DNA of 64,000 nt from NP936 sp002726085 (GTDB lineage Bacteria > Acidobacteriota > Vicinamibacteria > Vicinamibacterales > UBA8438), in contig DASCQF010000189.1 in the NCBI GenBank assembly GCA_036012905.1, positions 1-64,000 on the forward strand, written 5' to 3'. Shown here piece after piece: positions 17,433-25,171 of this stretch. The position numbers and the translations under genes are program-made. Numbering within the stretch: the first letter of the stretch is position 1; each line of letters starts with the position of its first letter. Under the pieces are notes generated by a model. The model saw only the letters and a program-made list of their open reading frames with translations, made no database searches and was not told where the DNA came from.

Positions 17433-18461
17433 TCAGTCGGTGGCTGAACCTAGCGACGTCCGTCCGACGGCGACCGCTATCAGCGGCGGGACCAGCGCCG
17501 ACAGGTCGCGGAGCACCCAGGCCGCACGGCGCTCGGTGCGAGACAGCCGCAGCATGAGCCGGCCCAGTCGGTTGGCCGTCCGTCCCATTGCCAGCCGCCG
17601 TCGCGCGTAGGCACGAAGATCGCCCGAGACGATGGCATCTGCGGCCGACCGTGTCGACGCCAGCGCGAGCGCCATGCCATCACCAGTAATCGGGTCTGGC
17701 GTGCCGGCGGCGCCCCCGACCAAGATCAGTCCGTCCTCCTCGTCGACGATGCGCGACACATGGAGGCCGAGCGGCGCCGATGCCAGCAACGGTGTCGTCG
17801 GCTCGATGTGAGCCGCGCGGTCGCGCAGCTCCGGAATGGCGGACAACAGGTGTGTCACACCGTCGGGTCGGAACCGGGAGTAGTCGAACAGGCCGGCAAC
17901 GAGTGCTTCGCCACCACCACTCGGGGCGAGATAGAGCTCGCCGTCGTCGTGAAAGAACACCTCGACCCGGTCGCCGAGCCGCTCGAGACCCGCCACATGG
18001 GTCGACAGCCCCACTCGCAGCGGTCGCGCCACGGTCCCAGGGAGACGGCGGTGGAACATCGACCGTGCGCCGTCGGCGCCAACGAGCAGGCGGGATCGTG
18101 ATCCCCGATACGGCGTACCGGGACGTGCGTCGACGTTGGGCGTGCCTGCAGCCAGCTCGAACAACCAGGCGTCGAAACGGTCTCGTCTCACGACGAGACC
18201 GCTGCCCTCCGGGAAATCGGCGTCGACCGACACACCGGCGGCCACGAACCGCAGCCCGCGCACACGGGGCGCCTCGGGCACACCGGCGATGTCCCGGAGC
18301 GCCGCCACCCCGTGGGGCAGAAGCCCCTCTCCGCACGGCTTGAGCCTGGGATGCCGCGCTTTTTCGTAGAGCACGACCCGGACGCCCCGCCGACCCAGCT
18401 CCACCGCCAGCGCCGCCCCAGCCGGGCCGCCGCCCACGACCGTGACGTCCGCCTTTACCAT
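17433..18461 (-). CDS. FAD-dependent oxidoreductase of type III PKS cluster (UbiH/geranylgeranyl-reductase-like)
   Basis: 342 residues. The FAD site VTVVGGGPAGAALAVELGRRG is at residues 6-26, KPCGEGLLPHGV and the LVGADGARS motif follow, and the second FAD segment is LILVGGAAGTPDPITGDGMALA. Between NVDARPGTPYRG and SRSRLLVGADG about 30 residues usual in this family are missing, an in-frame deletion that may harm the fold. The start overlaps the PKS stop by 7 bp (ATGGTAA). In related clusters such an enzyme hydroxylates or oxidises the PKS product (SrsC-like role). Confidence 0.82.
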   Translation of the reverse strand: MVKADVTVVGGGPAGAALAVELGRRGVRVVLYEKARHPRLKPCGEGLLPHGVAALRDIAGVPEAPRVRGLRFVAAGVSVDADFPEGSGLVVRRDRFDAWLFELAAGTPNVDARPGTPYRGSRSRLLVGADGARSMFHRRLPGTVARPLRVGLSTHVAGLERLGDRVEVFFHDDGELYLAPSGGGEALVAGLFDYSRFRPDGVTHLLSAIPELRDRAAHIEPTTPLLASAPLGLHVSRIVDEEDGLILVGGAAGTPDPITGDGMALALASTRSAADAIVSGDLRAYARRRLAMGRTANRLGRLMLRLSRTERRAAWVLRDLSALVPPLIAVAVGRTSLGSATD

Positions 18462-19504
18462 GACAGCGTCAGCATCTCCGCCGCGAAACCGGGTCCCAAC
18501 GCCACCATCAGACCCAGGTCGCCCTGCTCGGGCCGACCCGAGGCAACCAGATCGTTGAGCATGAACAACACCGAGGCGCTCGATTGGTTGCCGTATCGGC
18601 GTATCGCCTCGCGCGCGTTGTCGAGAGCAGCATCGTCGAACCCGAACGCCGACCGGTAGGTCGCCATGACCTTTGCTCCTCCGGGATGGAGCACGTGGTG
18701 GCTCACGTCAGCAAGCCGCACGCCCTGGTCTTCCAGGAACTGCCCGACGACCGGCTTGACGGCGGTTGCGACGAAACGGGGCACATCGCGCGACAGGATG
18801 AGCCGCATGCCATCACTGGTAAAACGCCAGCCCATCAGGTCGGGCGCCTTCTGAAACAGATGCGTCCGGGTGTCGACCACGGTGGGGCCGGGACCGGGCG
18901 TGTCATCGCCACCCACCAGGACCGCAGCCGCCCCATCGCCAAACAGCGCCGCGCCGATGAGATCGGTCGGCGTGCGGGCCGAGGTGGAAAACACGAGGCT
19001 ACAGAGCTCGACCGACAGGACGAGCGCGCGCTGGCTGGGATAGGCACGCAACGTGTCCGCGGCTCGAATCAGCGCCCCGGCGCCACCGGCGCAGCCAAGA
19101 CCGAACAGGGGCAACCGGCGCACGTCGGCGCGCATACCCAACCGCGCCGCCACGCGAGCATCGAGGCTGGGCGTGGTCAATCCAGTGGTCGTCACGAAGA
19201 ACAGATGGTCGATCTGGTCGGCGGACACCCCGGACGTCTGGAGGCACGTCCGTGCCGCGCATTCGAGGAGCTCGAGACCACATTCGGCATACACGCCGTT
19301 CCGGACCTCAAAGGACCGGTCTAGCGCATACCAGTCGAGCGGACGCGCGAGATATCGCGTCTCCACACCGGTTCGGTCGAAGACCGGAAGCAGACGCTCC
19401 ATCGACCGGTCACCCCGGCAGACACGGGCCATCGCCCCGCGAGTCTCCGCCTGCTCGCAGCGGTTAAGAGGGAGCGCCGTAGCGACCGAGACTATTCGAG
19501 GCAT
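18455..19504 (-). CDS. Type III polyketide synthase (chalcone/alkylresorcinol synthase-like)
   Basis: About 349 residues from MPRIVSVATALP at 19504; an upstream in-frame start at 19546 is possible but not family-like. The catalytic triad is clear: Cys138 in LFGLGCAGG, His273 in HHVLHPGG and Asn306 in YGNQSSAS. Such enzymes condense a starter acyl-CoA with malonyl-CoA to make alkylresorcinols, alkylpyrones or similar. The gene leads a three-gene operon with a FAD oxidoreductase and a methyltransferase, the same set as srsABC phenolic-lipid clusters. No dedicated acyl-CoA supply gene is adjacent. Confidence 0.92.
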   Translation of the reverse strand: MPRIVSVATALPLNRCEQAETRGAMARVCRGDRSMERLLPVFDRTGVETRYLARPLDWYALDRSFEVRNGVYAECGLELLECAARTCLQTSGVSADQIDHLFFVTTTGLTTPSLDARVAARLGMRADVRRLPLFGLGCAGGAGALIRAADTLRAYPSQRALVLSVELCSLVFSTSARTPTDLIGAALFGDGAAAVLVGGDDTPGPGPTVVDTRTHLFQKAPDLMGWRFTSDGMRLILSRDVPRFVATAVKPVVGQFLEDQGVRLADVSHHVLHPGGAKVMATYRSAFGFDDAALDNAREAIRRYGNQSSASVLFMLNDLVASGRPEQGDLGLMVALGPGFAAEMLTLSW

Positions 19505-19782
19505 TTGCGTGAGGCTGTGCTCTGCGCCGATGATACACGCCTGCACCCTCCGTAGCCCACGACTGCGTCACCTGCCACACCGACCAGTCGGAGCTGGTGC
19601 GAGAATCAAACAGTGTCGCAGATCGAGACTTGCCGCGCGCTTTGTGAGACAATTCACGGCGCGTGCATGTAGACCTTTGCCCGGTCCCGCTACGTGATAG
19701 ATCTCGGATACCGGGCATGAAACCATTGGTTCGGATTCGACAAGTTCCGTAGTTTTGGTTGTCGACTTCCAGGAGGACCGCT

Positions 19783-21096
19783 GTGAAAACCACCCAGTCC
19801 CTCGTTGCCATGCTGCTGTTCTCGGCCCTGTTGACGCTCCCGGCGAGCGTCTCTGCGCAGGTTCCCGAGTCCCCGACGTTCGCTGATGACATCGCGCCGA
19901 TCTTCTACGATCGATGTGTCAAGTGTCACCGCCCGGGCGAGATCGCGCCGATGTCGCTCATCAGCTACCAGGAAGCGCGCCCCTGGGCTCGCTCGATCAA
20001 GAACAAGGTGGAGACGCGGGCAATGCCTCCCTGGCACCTCGACAAGAACATCGGCGTGCAGAACTTCCTGAACGATCCCTCGTTGAGCGACGACCAGATC
20101 GCGACCATCGCCAAGTGGGTCGATAGCGGCGCGCCGCAGGGCAACCCGGCCAACACGCCGACGCCGCCCGAGTTCGCGCCCGCCGACACCTGGCAGATCG
20201 GCGAACCGGATCTGGTCGTCCGCTTTCCGACCTATGCGGTGCCGGCATCCGGGCCCGACCTGTTCGGTGACCTGTTCACCAATTTCGGACTGACCGAGAA
20301 CCGCTACATCACCGCCATTCAGACCAAACCGGTCGGCGACAAGGCCCGGCAGGTTGTCCACCACGCGCTCTCCTACGCCGTCGAGCAGGATGAGTCGGGT
20401 GAGCGGATGGGTGGCGGCACCTTCCTGGTGGAGTATGCCTCTGGCAAGCAGGCCGAGGTGTACCCCGAAGGCACCGGGCTCATGCTGGAGGCCGACACTG
20501 AGGCGCGACTCAGCTATCACCTGCACTCGGTGGGCGAGGACATCGACGCCGTGGTCGAGCTGGGCATCAACTTCCTGCCGGCCGGCACCGAGCCGGAGCA
20601 CATCCGCTACTCGAAGCAGCTCGGCGGCTCTCACGGCCAGACCATCGGGGTGCTCGACATTCCGGCCGGTGAGGTCACGCGCTCAGACGGGTATGCGCGG
20701 TTCAACAAGGCGGCGAAGATCACGATGTTCCAGCCGCACATGCACATGCTGGGCACCTATCAGTGCATCGAGTTCATCTACCCGACCCAGCCTGTCCGCG
20801 CCGAGACGGTGAACTGCGCGGCCTTCGACTACAACTGGCACATGAACTACAACTACGCCGCCGACTCGATGCCGCTCATACCGGCCGGCACGATCCTTCA
20901 TGTCTCCACCTGGCTCGACAATTCCGCCGCCAACCGGGGGAACCTCGACGCGAGCAACTGGATTGGCGCCGGACAGCGCACCATGGACGAGATGGCGTTC
21001 GCCTGGATCGGCTGGTATGACATGACCGACGAAGAGTACGAAGCAGAGGTCGCGACCCGGCAGGAGGCCCGGGAGAAGACCGACAACGACAACTAG
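19783..21096 (+). CDS. Secreted c-heme plus copper type II (PHM/DBM-like) monooxygenase-like protein
   Basis: 437 residues from GTG at 19783, chosen because AGGAGG sits 6 bp upstream and a signal peptide follows (LVAMLLFSALLTLPASVSAQ). It is a paralogue of the gene at 12354: heme site CVKCH, then RPWARSIKNKV and MPPWHLDKN, copper-ligand candidates VVHHALSY, YHLHSVGED, QPHMHMLG and a Met in TMDEMAFAW. It is followed 22 bp later by its small secreted partner. The 236 bp upstream (19547-19782), between divergent transcripts, hold no gene and presumably contain both promoters. Confidence 0.8.
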   Translation: MKTTQSLVAMLLFSALLTLPASVSAQVPESPTFADDIAPIFYDRCVKCHRPGEIAPMSLISYQEARPWARSIKNKVETRAMPPWHLDKNIGVQNFLNDPSLSDDQIATIAKWVDSGAPQGNPANTPTPPEFAPADTWQIGEPDLVVRFPTYAVPASGPDLFGDLFTNFGLTENRYITAIQTKPVGDKARQVVHHALSYAVEQDESGERMGGGTFLVEYASGKQAEVYPEGTGLMLEADTEARLSYHLHSVGEDIDAVVELGINFLPAGTEPEHIRYSKQLGGSHGQTIGVLDIPAGEVTRSDGYARFNKAAKITMFQPHMHMLGTYQCIEFIYPTQPVRAETVNCAAFDYNWHMNYNYAADSMPLIPAGTILHVSTWLDNSAANRGNLDASNWIGAGQRTMDEMAFAWIGWYDMTDEEYEAEVATRQEAREKTDNDN

Positions 21097-21118
21097 CCGC
21101 AAGACGAGAGAAACATCG

Positions 21119-21991
21119 ATGTCAAGCACGCAGAAACGCATTCCGGCGCTGAGTCTCGTGTTGCTCCTGGGCCTGACCGCTCAGGCCGCCGCCCAGGCGC
21201 ACCCCGAGCACTTCAGGTTCAACTCGGGTCAGACGATCCAGCCGTTCTTCAATGGCTGGACCCCAAACGACGATGGCACCTTCGAGTTCCACTTCGCGTA
21301 TCTCAACCGAAACTACGTCGAGGAGCTCGAAATCCCCGTCGGCCCGAAGAACCACTTGAGCCCTGGAGACCCGGACCGAGGACAGCCGACCTACTTCTAC
21401 CCCCGCGAGCACTCGCGGATGTTCAGCGTGACCGTACCGGCCGACTGGGGTGATCGACAGCTCGTGTGGGAGGTCACGGTGAACGACGAGCCCTACCGGG
21501 CTGTCGGATGGTTGCTGCCTGAATGGGAGATCGATTCCAACCCGGGCGCCAACCGCACTCCACCGGACGTGCTGGCGGCGAACCAGGCGCCCACGTTGAC
21601 AGTGGGCGCCACGGCCACCGCGTCGGTCGGGAGCCCGCTCACCCTGCAGGCAAGCGTCACTGACGACGGTATCCCCCCGCCAAGGCAGTTCCGTGGTGGC
21701 GGCCAGGGCGTGTTGCCGACATTCGCACCGCAGGAGGGTGGCCCCACCCTGCCGTTCAACGTCCCACAGATTCAGACCCGAAACCTGCACAGGCCGACCC
21801 GGAATCGGGCCGATGGGGTCAGCGTTACCTGGACCCAGCTGCGCGGTCCGGCCGGCGCGCGGCTGGAGGCGACCGGTGACGATGGCTCGGTCACCGCTAC
21901 GTTCGCCGAGCCCGGGGAGTATCTGTTCCGTGTGCAGGCATCGGACGGCCCCGCCAGCGTGAAGAAGATGGTGACGGTTACCGTCCGATAA
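21119..21991 (+). CDS. Small secreted partner of the copper monooxygenase
   Basis: 290 residues with an intact signal peptide (ALSLVLLLGLTAQAAAQ). It is the intact paralogue of the frameshifted gene at 13631: PFFNGWTPNDDGTFEF, AYLNRNYVEELEIPVG, QPTYFYPREHSRMFSV, VPADWGDRQLVWEV, then a C-terminal cadherin/PKD-like sandwich (GARLEATGDDGSVTATFAEP). The fixed gene order in both loci suggests it is a stabilising or substrate-binding partner. No catalytic motif seen. A strong terminator follows. Confidence 0.8.
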   Translation: MSSTQKRIPALSLVLLLGLTAQAAAQAHPEHFRFNSGQTIQPFFNGWTPNDDGTFEFHFAYLNRNYVEELEIPVGPKNHLSPGDPDRGQPTYFYPREHSRMFSVTVPADWGDRQLVWEVTVNDEPYRAVGWLLPEWEIDSNPGANRTPPDVLAANQAPTLTVGATATASVGSPLTLQASVTDDGIPPPRQFRGGGQGVLPTFAPQEGGPTLPFNVPQIQTRNLHRPTRNRADGVSVTWTQLRGPAGARLEATGDDGSVTATFAEPGEYLFRVQASDGPASVKKMVTVTVR

Positions 21992-22017
21992 CGCCGCCCC
22001 TGCGCCACGCATAACAA

Positions 22018-22059
22018 GAGCCCGTCCGGGTGTGAGACCCGGACGGGCTCTTTCTCTTT
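22018..22059 (+). terminator. Rho-independent terminator
   Basis: Perfect 13-bp stem GAGCCCGTCCGGG / CCCGGACGGGCTC around a 7-base loop (22018-22050), followed by TTTCTCTTT. It ends the copper monooxygenase module. Confidence 0.92.
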
Positions 22060-22106
22060 GTCCGGCCAGACGCGCTGTCGTCTGAGGGCGGCAGGCGCGC
22101 GATAAT

Positions 22107-22173
22107 GCGCGCCCCGCGTGCGGCAGCGCCCCCCACAAGCGCCCGCGTGGGGTCCGGGGCGAAGCCCCGTCTA
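22107..22173 (-). repeat. TAG-linked hairpin repeat (copy 1)
   Basis: On the minus strand the TAG stop of the redoxin lipoprotein gene runs straight into ACGGGGCTTCGCCCCGGACC and about 40 more GC-rich bases. The same text follows the DUF3179 stop at 62721, about 40 kb away, with the first 45 or so bases nearly identical. The GGGGC-TTC-GCCCC hairpin is at 22156-22168. Confidence 0.8.
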
Positions 22174-23178
22174 AAGAAGCCGCTCGATGTGGGGCGCCAG
22201 CTCGTCGTAGGGCAGGTCCCCTGGGTTGTAGAGCTGCACGATGCCTTCGCGGTCGATGACGACCAGCGTCGGTGTCGAGCTGACACCGAAGTCCAGGAAA
22301 TTCTGCTGGCTCACTGGCACGCTCATCCAAGACGGGATCGGATAGCGCTCCTGGTAGGCGCCCCGTAAGAAATCGAGCTCCTGCTCCGGCGTCGCGTCCT
22401 GTCCGCGAGCCACATAGCCGTAGAGCTGGGTCGGCCCGATGATGGTGAGACCGCGTTCGCCGTACTCCTCATGCAACTGCTCGAGAATTGGAAGTTGCCG
22501 TTTGCAGTCCGGGCACCAATGGGCCCAGAAATACGCCACGACCACCTGACCGGTCAGATCGTCGGCTGATGGCAACGGCGCGCCAAGGTGATGTTCGACA
22601 TCGAGCACAGGAAACGGCTGTCCTTCCAGGTCGAGCAGCAGAACATTCTTCTGGATCCGCGTCTCGACCGAGGTCCCCCGATAGCGCTCGCGCTCGCCGC
22701 GCAAGAACTCGACCGCACCTTGGTTATCTCCCCGAGCGTCCTGCGCCTGCCCGATCACTTCAATCCCAGCACCCAGCGCCAGCTCTAACTGGCTGTCCGC
22801 ATCCAGGTCCCGCACATCGAGCAGCGCGATGCTGCCGTCTCGTGCCTCATTCGCATACTCTTCGGCCACATCCCAGCGCTCGGCGAAGCTGGCGCCGCGA
22901 CCGAGCCACGACGCGGCGAGCAGCCACTGGGGCGACGCCTGGTCGTGGTGCGGACGCTGACCTTCGATAAGGGCCTGCGCCGCGTCGACCTCTTCTGCCC
23001 AGGCCATGTCACGCATCTGGCCGACAAGCTCCGAAAGCTCGAGTGCCGCTCCGGACGGCGCCGCGGCAACCTCTGGCGCCGGGGTCGAGACGAAGTCTGT
23101 CTCCGCCGGCGCGGACCCGCAGGCCAGACTCAACACCGCCACGAACACGCACGCCAGCCCTGCTATTCTTTTCACCAT
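22171..23178 (-). CDS. TlpA/redoxin-family lipoprotein
   Basis: 335 residues; GGGGAGGCG precedes the ATG. Lipobox LSLAC with Cys20. Residues about 45-180 are helical and TPR-like (repeated Ala/Glu helices). The C-terminal thioredoxin fold carries the active site WAHWCPDCKRQ and the cis-Pro segment VSSTPTLVVID. It is predicted to reduce disulfides, or help heme-protein maturation, outside the cytoplasmic membrane. There are many c-type cytochromes in the window but no ccm genes nearby. Its TAG is part of a dispersed hairpin repeat. Confidence 0.88.
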   Translation of the reverse strand: MVKRIAGLACVFVAVLSLACGSAPAETDFVSTPAPEVAAAPSGAALELSELVGQMRDMAWAEEVDAAQALIEGQRPHHDQASPQWLLAASWLGRGASFAERWDVAEEYANEARDGSIALLDVRDLDADSQLELALGAGIEVIGQAQDARGDNQGAVEFLRGERERYRGTSVETRIQKNVLLLDLEGQPFPVLDVEHHLGAPLPSADDLTGQVVVAYFWAHWCPDCKRQLPILEQLHEEYGERGLTIIGPTQLYGYVARGQDATPEQELDFLRGAYQERYPIPSWMSVPVSQQNFLDFGVSSTPTLVVIDREGIVQLYNPGDLPYDELAPHIERLL

Positions 23179-23335
23179 TCGGGCGCCTCCCCTGCAGTCG
23201 ATGACCAGAGCGTCCAGGAATTCTACTCCCGTCGACGGCCCACTGACACACCGTTCTCAGAATCCATCGATCTTAGAATCAGACGCAGCGTCGCAATCAC
23301 CGGTTCCCGGCACATCAATCGCGGCAGTGCTGCGC

Positions 23336-23364
23336 TTACGTCCGCGCCGTCAGGCCTATATACT
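23336..23364 (+). promoter_or_regulatory. Candidate sigma-70 promoter, possibly leaderless
   Basis: TTACGT (23336-23341), a 17-bp spacer, then TATACT (23359-23364). The ATG at 23375 starts 10 bp after the -10 box and no Shine-Dalgarno is seen, which implies a leaderless or nearly leaderless transcript. Confidence 0.5.
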
Positions 23365-23374
23365 CTGCGCCAGG

Positions 23375-23911
23375 ATGAAAATCGAGTCCTGCTGTCCCTT
23401 GCGTGTCTGGTTCGCTGCGCTCGGCGTCGCGTCACTCGTACCGCTGGTTGCCTGCACGGCAGCCAGCACATCTGACGAGACCGCCCCGCAGGCACAACCA
23501 GCTGCGATCATCGCCGACGCCGAGCCCCCCGAACCAGAGCTGGTCTTCATCAACCTGCTGCCCTGGGGCGAGATCGACTTCCAACGCGGTGAGTTTCCGT
23601 CGCTCGGCGACTGTAACGCCCTCGTGCGCTCGTTTCCGGACTATTCCTTCTATACGACATCCGAGCGGTGCGAGCCAATCGACGACCCGGTCCATTGCAC
23701 CGTCTGGCAGGACGGCGACGACACGCGGGTCCAGATCGACTGCTTCAAAGGTGCCGGGGGGTGCGAGATCGAGCTCACGCGCCACGACCTGCTCGCCGAA
23801 AGTGGCACGCGAACCGTTACCGAGCGCTGTGCGCCTTTCTCGCTTGCCGACGCCTGGGGGCGATATCAGGTCTCCGAGCCGGCCGAACCAGGGTCTACCG
23901 GAACACCGTAA
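23375..23911 (+). CDS. Small cysteine-rich lipoprotein, unknown function
   Basis: 178 residues. Lipobox LVPLVAC with Cys27. The mature part is acidic and has paired cysteines (GDCNALV, SERCEPI, VHCTVW, IDCFKGAGGCEIEL, TERCAPF) that suggest disulfides. I do not recognise a family. It overlaps the end of the adaptor remnant on the other strand by 17 bp. Translation probably begins very close to the transcription start. Confidence 0.65.
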   Translation: MKIESCCPLRVWFAALGVASLVPLVACTAASTSDETAPQAQPAAIIADAEPPEPELVFINLLPWGEIDFQRGEFPSLGDCNALVRSFPDYSFYTTSERCEPIDDPVHCTVWQDGDDTRVQIDCFKGAGGCEIELTRHDLLAESGTRTVTERCAPFSLADAWGRYQVSEPAEPGSTGTP

Positions 23912-24209
23912 AGGCGACATCTCGACTGACCGGCGACAACTCCACGTCGTCGCGAGCTTCTACAGTCAGAACGTAGGCGCCAGGCTCCAGCGCCTGTCGT
24001 GGCACCTCCACCCGGTAGGCATCTGTAAAGCCATCTGCCACGCGTTGCACCACGTCGATGAAAACCGTGTTCTGCTCGACTCGCGGCGCTGCTGACTCCA
24101 GACGCGACACACCGACCGTGATCAGGAGAACCACAACCGTTGACCCGGTACCGTAGACTATGCGGCGAAGCCTCTTGGCTCTCGCGATGTCGGGTCTCGC
24201 TACATCCAT
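23895..24209 (-). pseudogene. Truncated efflux adaptor (HlyD N-terminus) fused to an unrelated secreted-protein tail
   Basis: The ATG at 24209 is 2 bp after the PadR stop. The first roughly 55 residues (MDVARPDIARAKRLRRIVYG, a transmembrane helix, VSRLESAAPRVEQNTVFIDV) are the standard start of PadR-linked periplasmic adaptors. After VVQR, where such proteins should enter the barrel-sandwich domain, the frame passes into AYRVEVPRQALEPGAYVLTV and PVSRDVAFTVFR, which resembles the C-terminal end of secreted VWA-type proteins. The junction is near 24038. This looks like a deletion or recombination scar, not a working adaptor. Confidence 0.7.
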
Positions 24210-24211
24210 GG

Positions 24212-24544
24212 CTAGGTCGCCTCCATGATGCGCGCGACGGCGCTCGAGAGGCGCTCCCAGTTCAACGATTCCCGCTGGAGCTGCCGTCGTCCAGTGCGTG
24301 TGAGTTCGTAGAACTTGGCCTGCCGATTGTTCTCCGAGTTCCCCCATGAGGATCGTAGCCAGCCGTGTTGCTCCAAACGATGGAGCGCAGGATAGAGCGA
24401 GCCCTGATTGACCTGCAGCACTTCGTCGGAGACCTGCTGAATCCGCTGCGAAATTCCCCACCCATGACGCGGACCCAGCGCCAGCGTCTTGAGAATGAGC
24501 ATGTCCAGCGTACCCTGCAGAAGGTCGGATTTGTTCTTGACCAT
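24212..24544 (-). CDS. PadR family transcriptional regulator
   Basis: 110 residues. DLLQGTLDMLILKTLALGPRHGWG is the conserved PadR winged-helix start; YPALHRLEQHGWLRSSWG and KFYELTRTGRRQL are the wing and dimer-helix segments. It represses efflux operons in relatives. It is divergent from a truncated ABC ATPase gene, and the shared intergenic region holds a perfect 12-bp inverted repeat that is its likely operator. With both transporter genes broken, it may now regulate only itself. Confidence 0.9.
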   Translation of the reverse strand: MVKNKSDLLQGTLDMLILKTLALGPRHGWGISQRIQQVSDEVLQVNQGSLYPALHRLEQHGWLRSSWGNSENNRQAKFYELTRTGRRQLQRESLNWERLSSAVARIMEAT

Positions 24545-24574
24545 CGTTGTCCGTTCCTTTTTTTACCCCTAACC

Positions 24575-24612
24575 AATCGACAAGAGGTAATATGATCCAT
24601 CTCTTGTCGATT
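24575..24612. promoter_or_regulatory. Probable PadR operator (perfect inverted repeat)
   Basis: AATCGACAAGAG (24575-24586), a 14-bp A/T-rich spacer, then its exact reverse complement CTCTTGTCGATT (24601-24612). It lies between the divergent starts of padR (24544) and the ABC ATPase remnant (24634). Confidence 0.8.
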
Positions 24613-24633
24613 GTCAATAGGAAGAGGAGGGGC

Positions 24634-24776
24634 ATGTCCGAACCACTGATCGCGCTGCGCAACATTGAAGAGTCTCTTGCCTACGGAAAAAGTCAGACCT
24701 TCGTGCTGCGGCAAATCACATTGGACATCGCCGACGACCACTTCGTGTCGATCATGGGACCTTCCGGCGCGGGTAA
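24634..24776 (+). pseudogene. MacB-type ABC ATPase remnant, cut inside the Walker A motif
   Basis: GAAGAGGAGGGGC precedes the ATG. The 47-residue start (SEPLIALRNIEESLAYGKS, LRQITLDIADDHFVSIMGPS) is a normal lipoprotein/macrolide-exporter ATPase N-terminus. It breaks off at GPSGAG: the next codon should be Lys of Walker A but reads Asn, and unrelated sequence follows. No downstream NBD or permease remains. It is the counterpart of the truncated adaptor across the PadR gene. Confidence 0.8.
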
Positions 24777-24944
24777 CAGGAAGCGGAGAATGGCTTTGAG
24801 GTGCAACTGCGGTCCGCCGTCGAGGCGGTGGCGCTCGAGCAGGGCGTGCACTTCGTTTTTGACCGCCTGACAACGCCTATCACTTGGGCCGACCAGGCCT
24901 ACGACCTCACCGAACGGATCATCGAGCGGCTGGATGCAAACTAG
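24777..24944 (+). pseudogene. C-terminal fragment of an OmpH/Skp-like periplasmic chaperone
   Basis: Directly after the ABC ATPase break, shifted by one frame, 55 codons read QEAENGFEVQLRSAVEAVAL, EQGVHFVFDRL, ITWADQAYDLTERIIERLDA and TAG. This matches the end of OmpH family proteins (LVF ... YA ... ALDLT..VI.RL). No N-terminal part is present nearby, so a rearrangement joined two gene pieces here. From 24945 to 25171 I see no gene. Confidence 0.6.
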
Positions 24945-25171
24945 CGACCTGGTGTCCACCTTTGCGCCCTCCCGGAAGGTCGCGGGCTTGAACTGGCCAA
25001 CTTCACCGAAATGATCTGGCACCCCCCCACCCGATTCCTCAACGGCGATCAGTCGCTTGCCTGTTGCTCCACGCAGGACGCTGGTGGTACAATTTGTGGA
25101 TGTGTCGCAATAGACACTCGGTAACCTCTGTCCCTCCGGGTGCATTGCAAGTTGACCCTCCGAGCCGATTC

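Noticed and set aside
22018..22059. The 22.0 kb hairpin as an attenuator or riboswitch
   Set aside because: It lies after the last gene of a plus-strand unit with no gene downstream in that direction; a plain terminator explains it.
21122..22330. 402-codon minus-strand frame opposite the secreted partner gene and the terminator
   Set aside because: No recognisable motif, it spans the strong terminator, and it is antisense to two well-supported genes.
24547..24633. Start of the ABC ATPase remnant further upstream at 24547
   Set aside because: It would run through the PadR operator and lacks a ribosome site; ATG 24634 has AGAGGAGGGG immediately upstream and the family-like MSEPLIALRN start.
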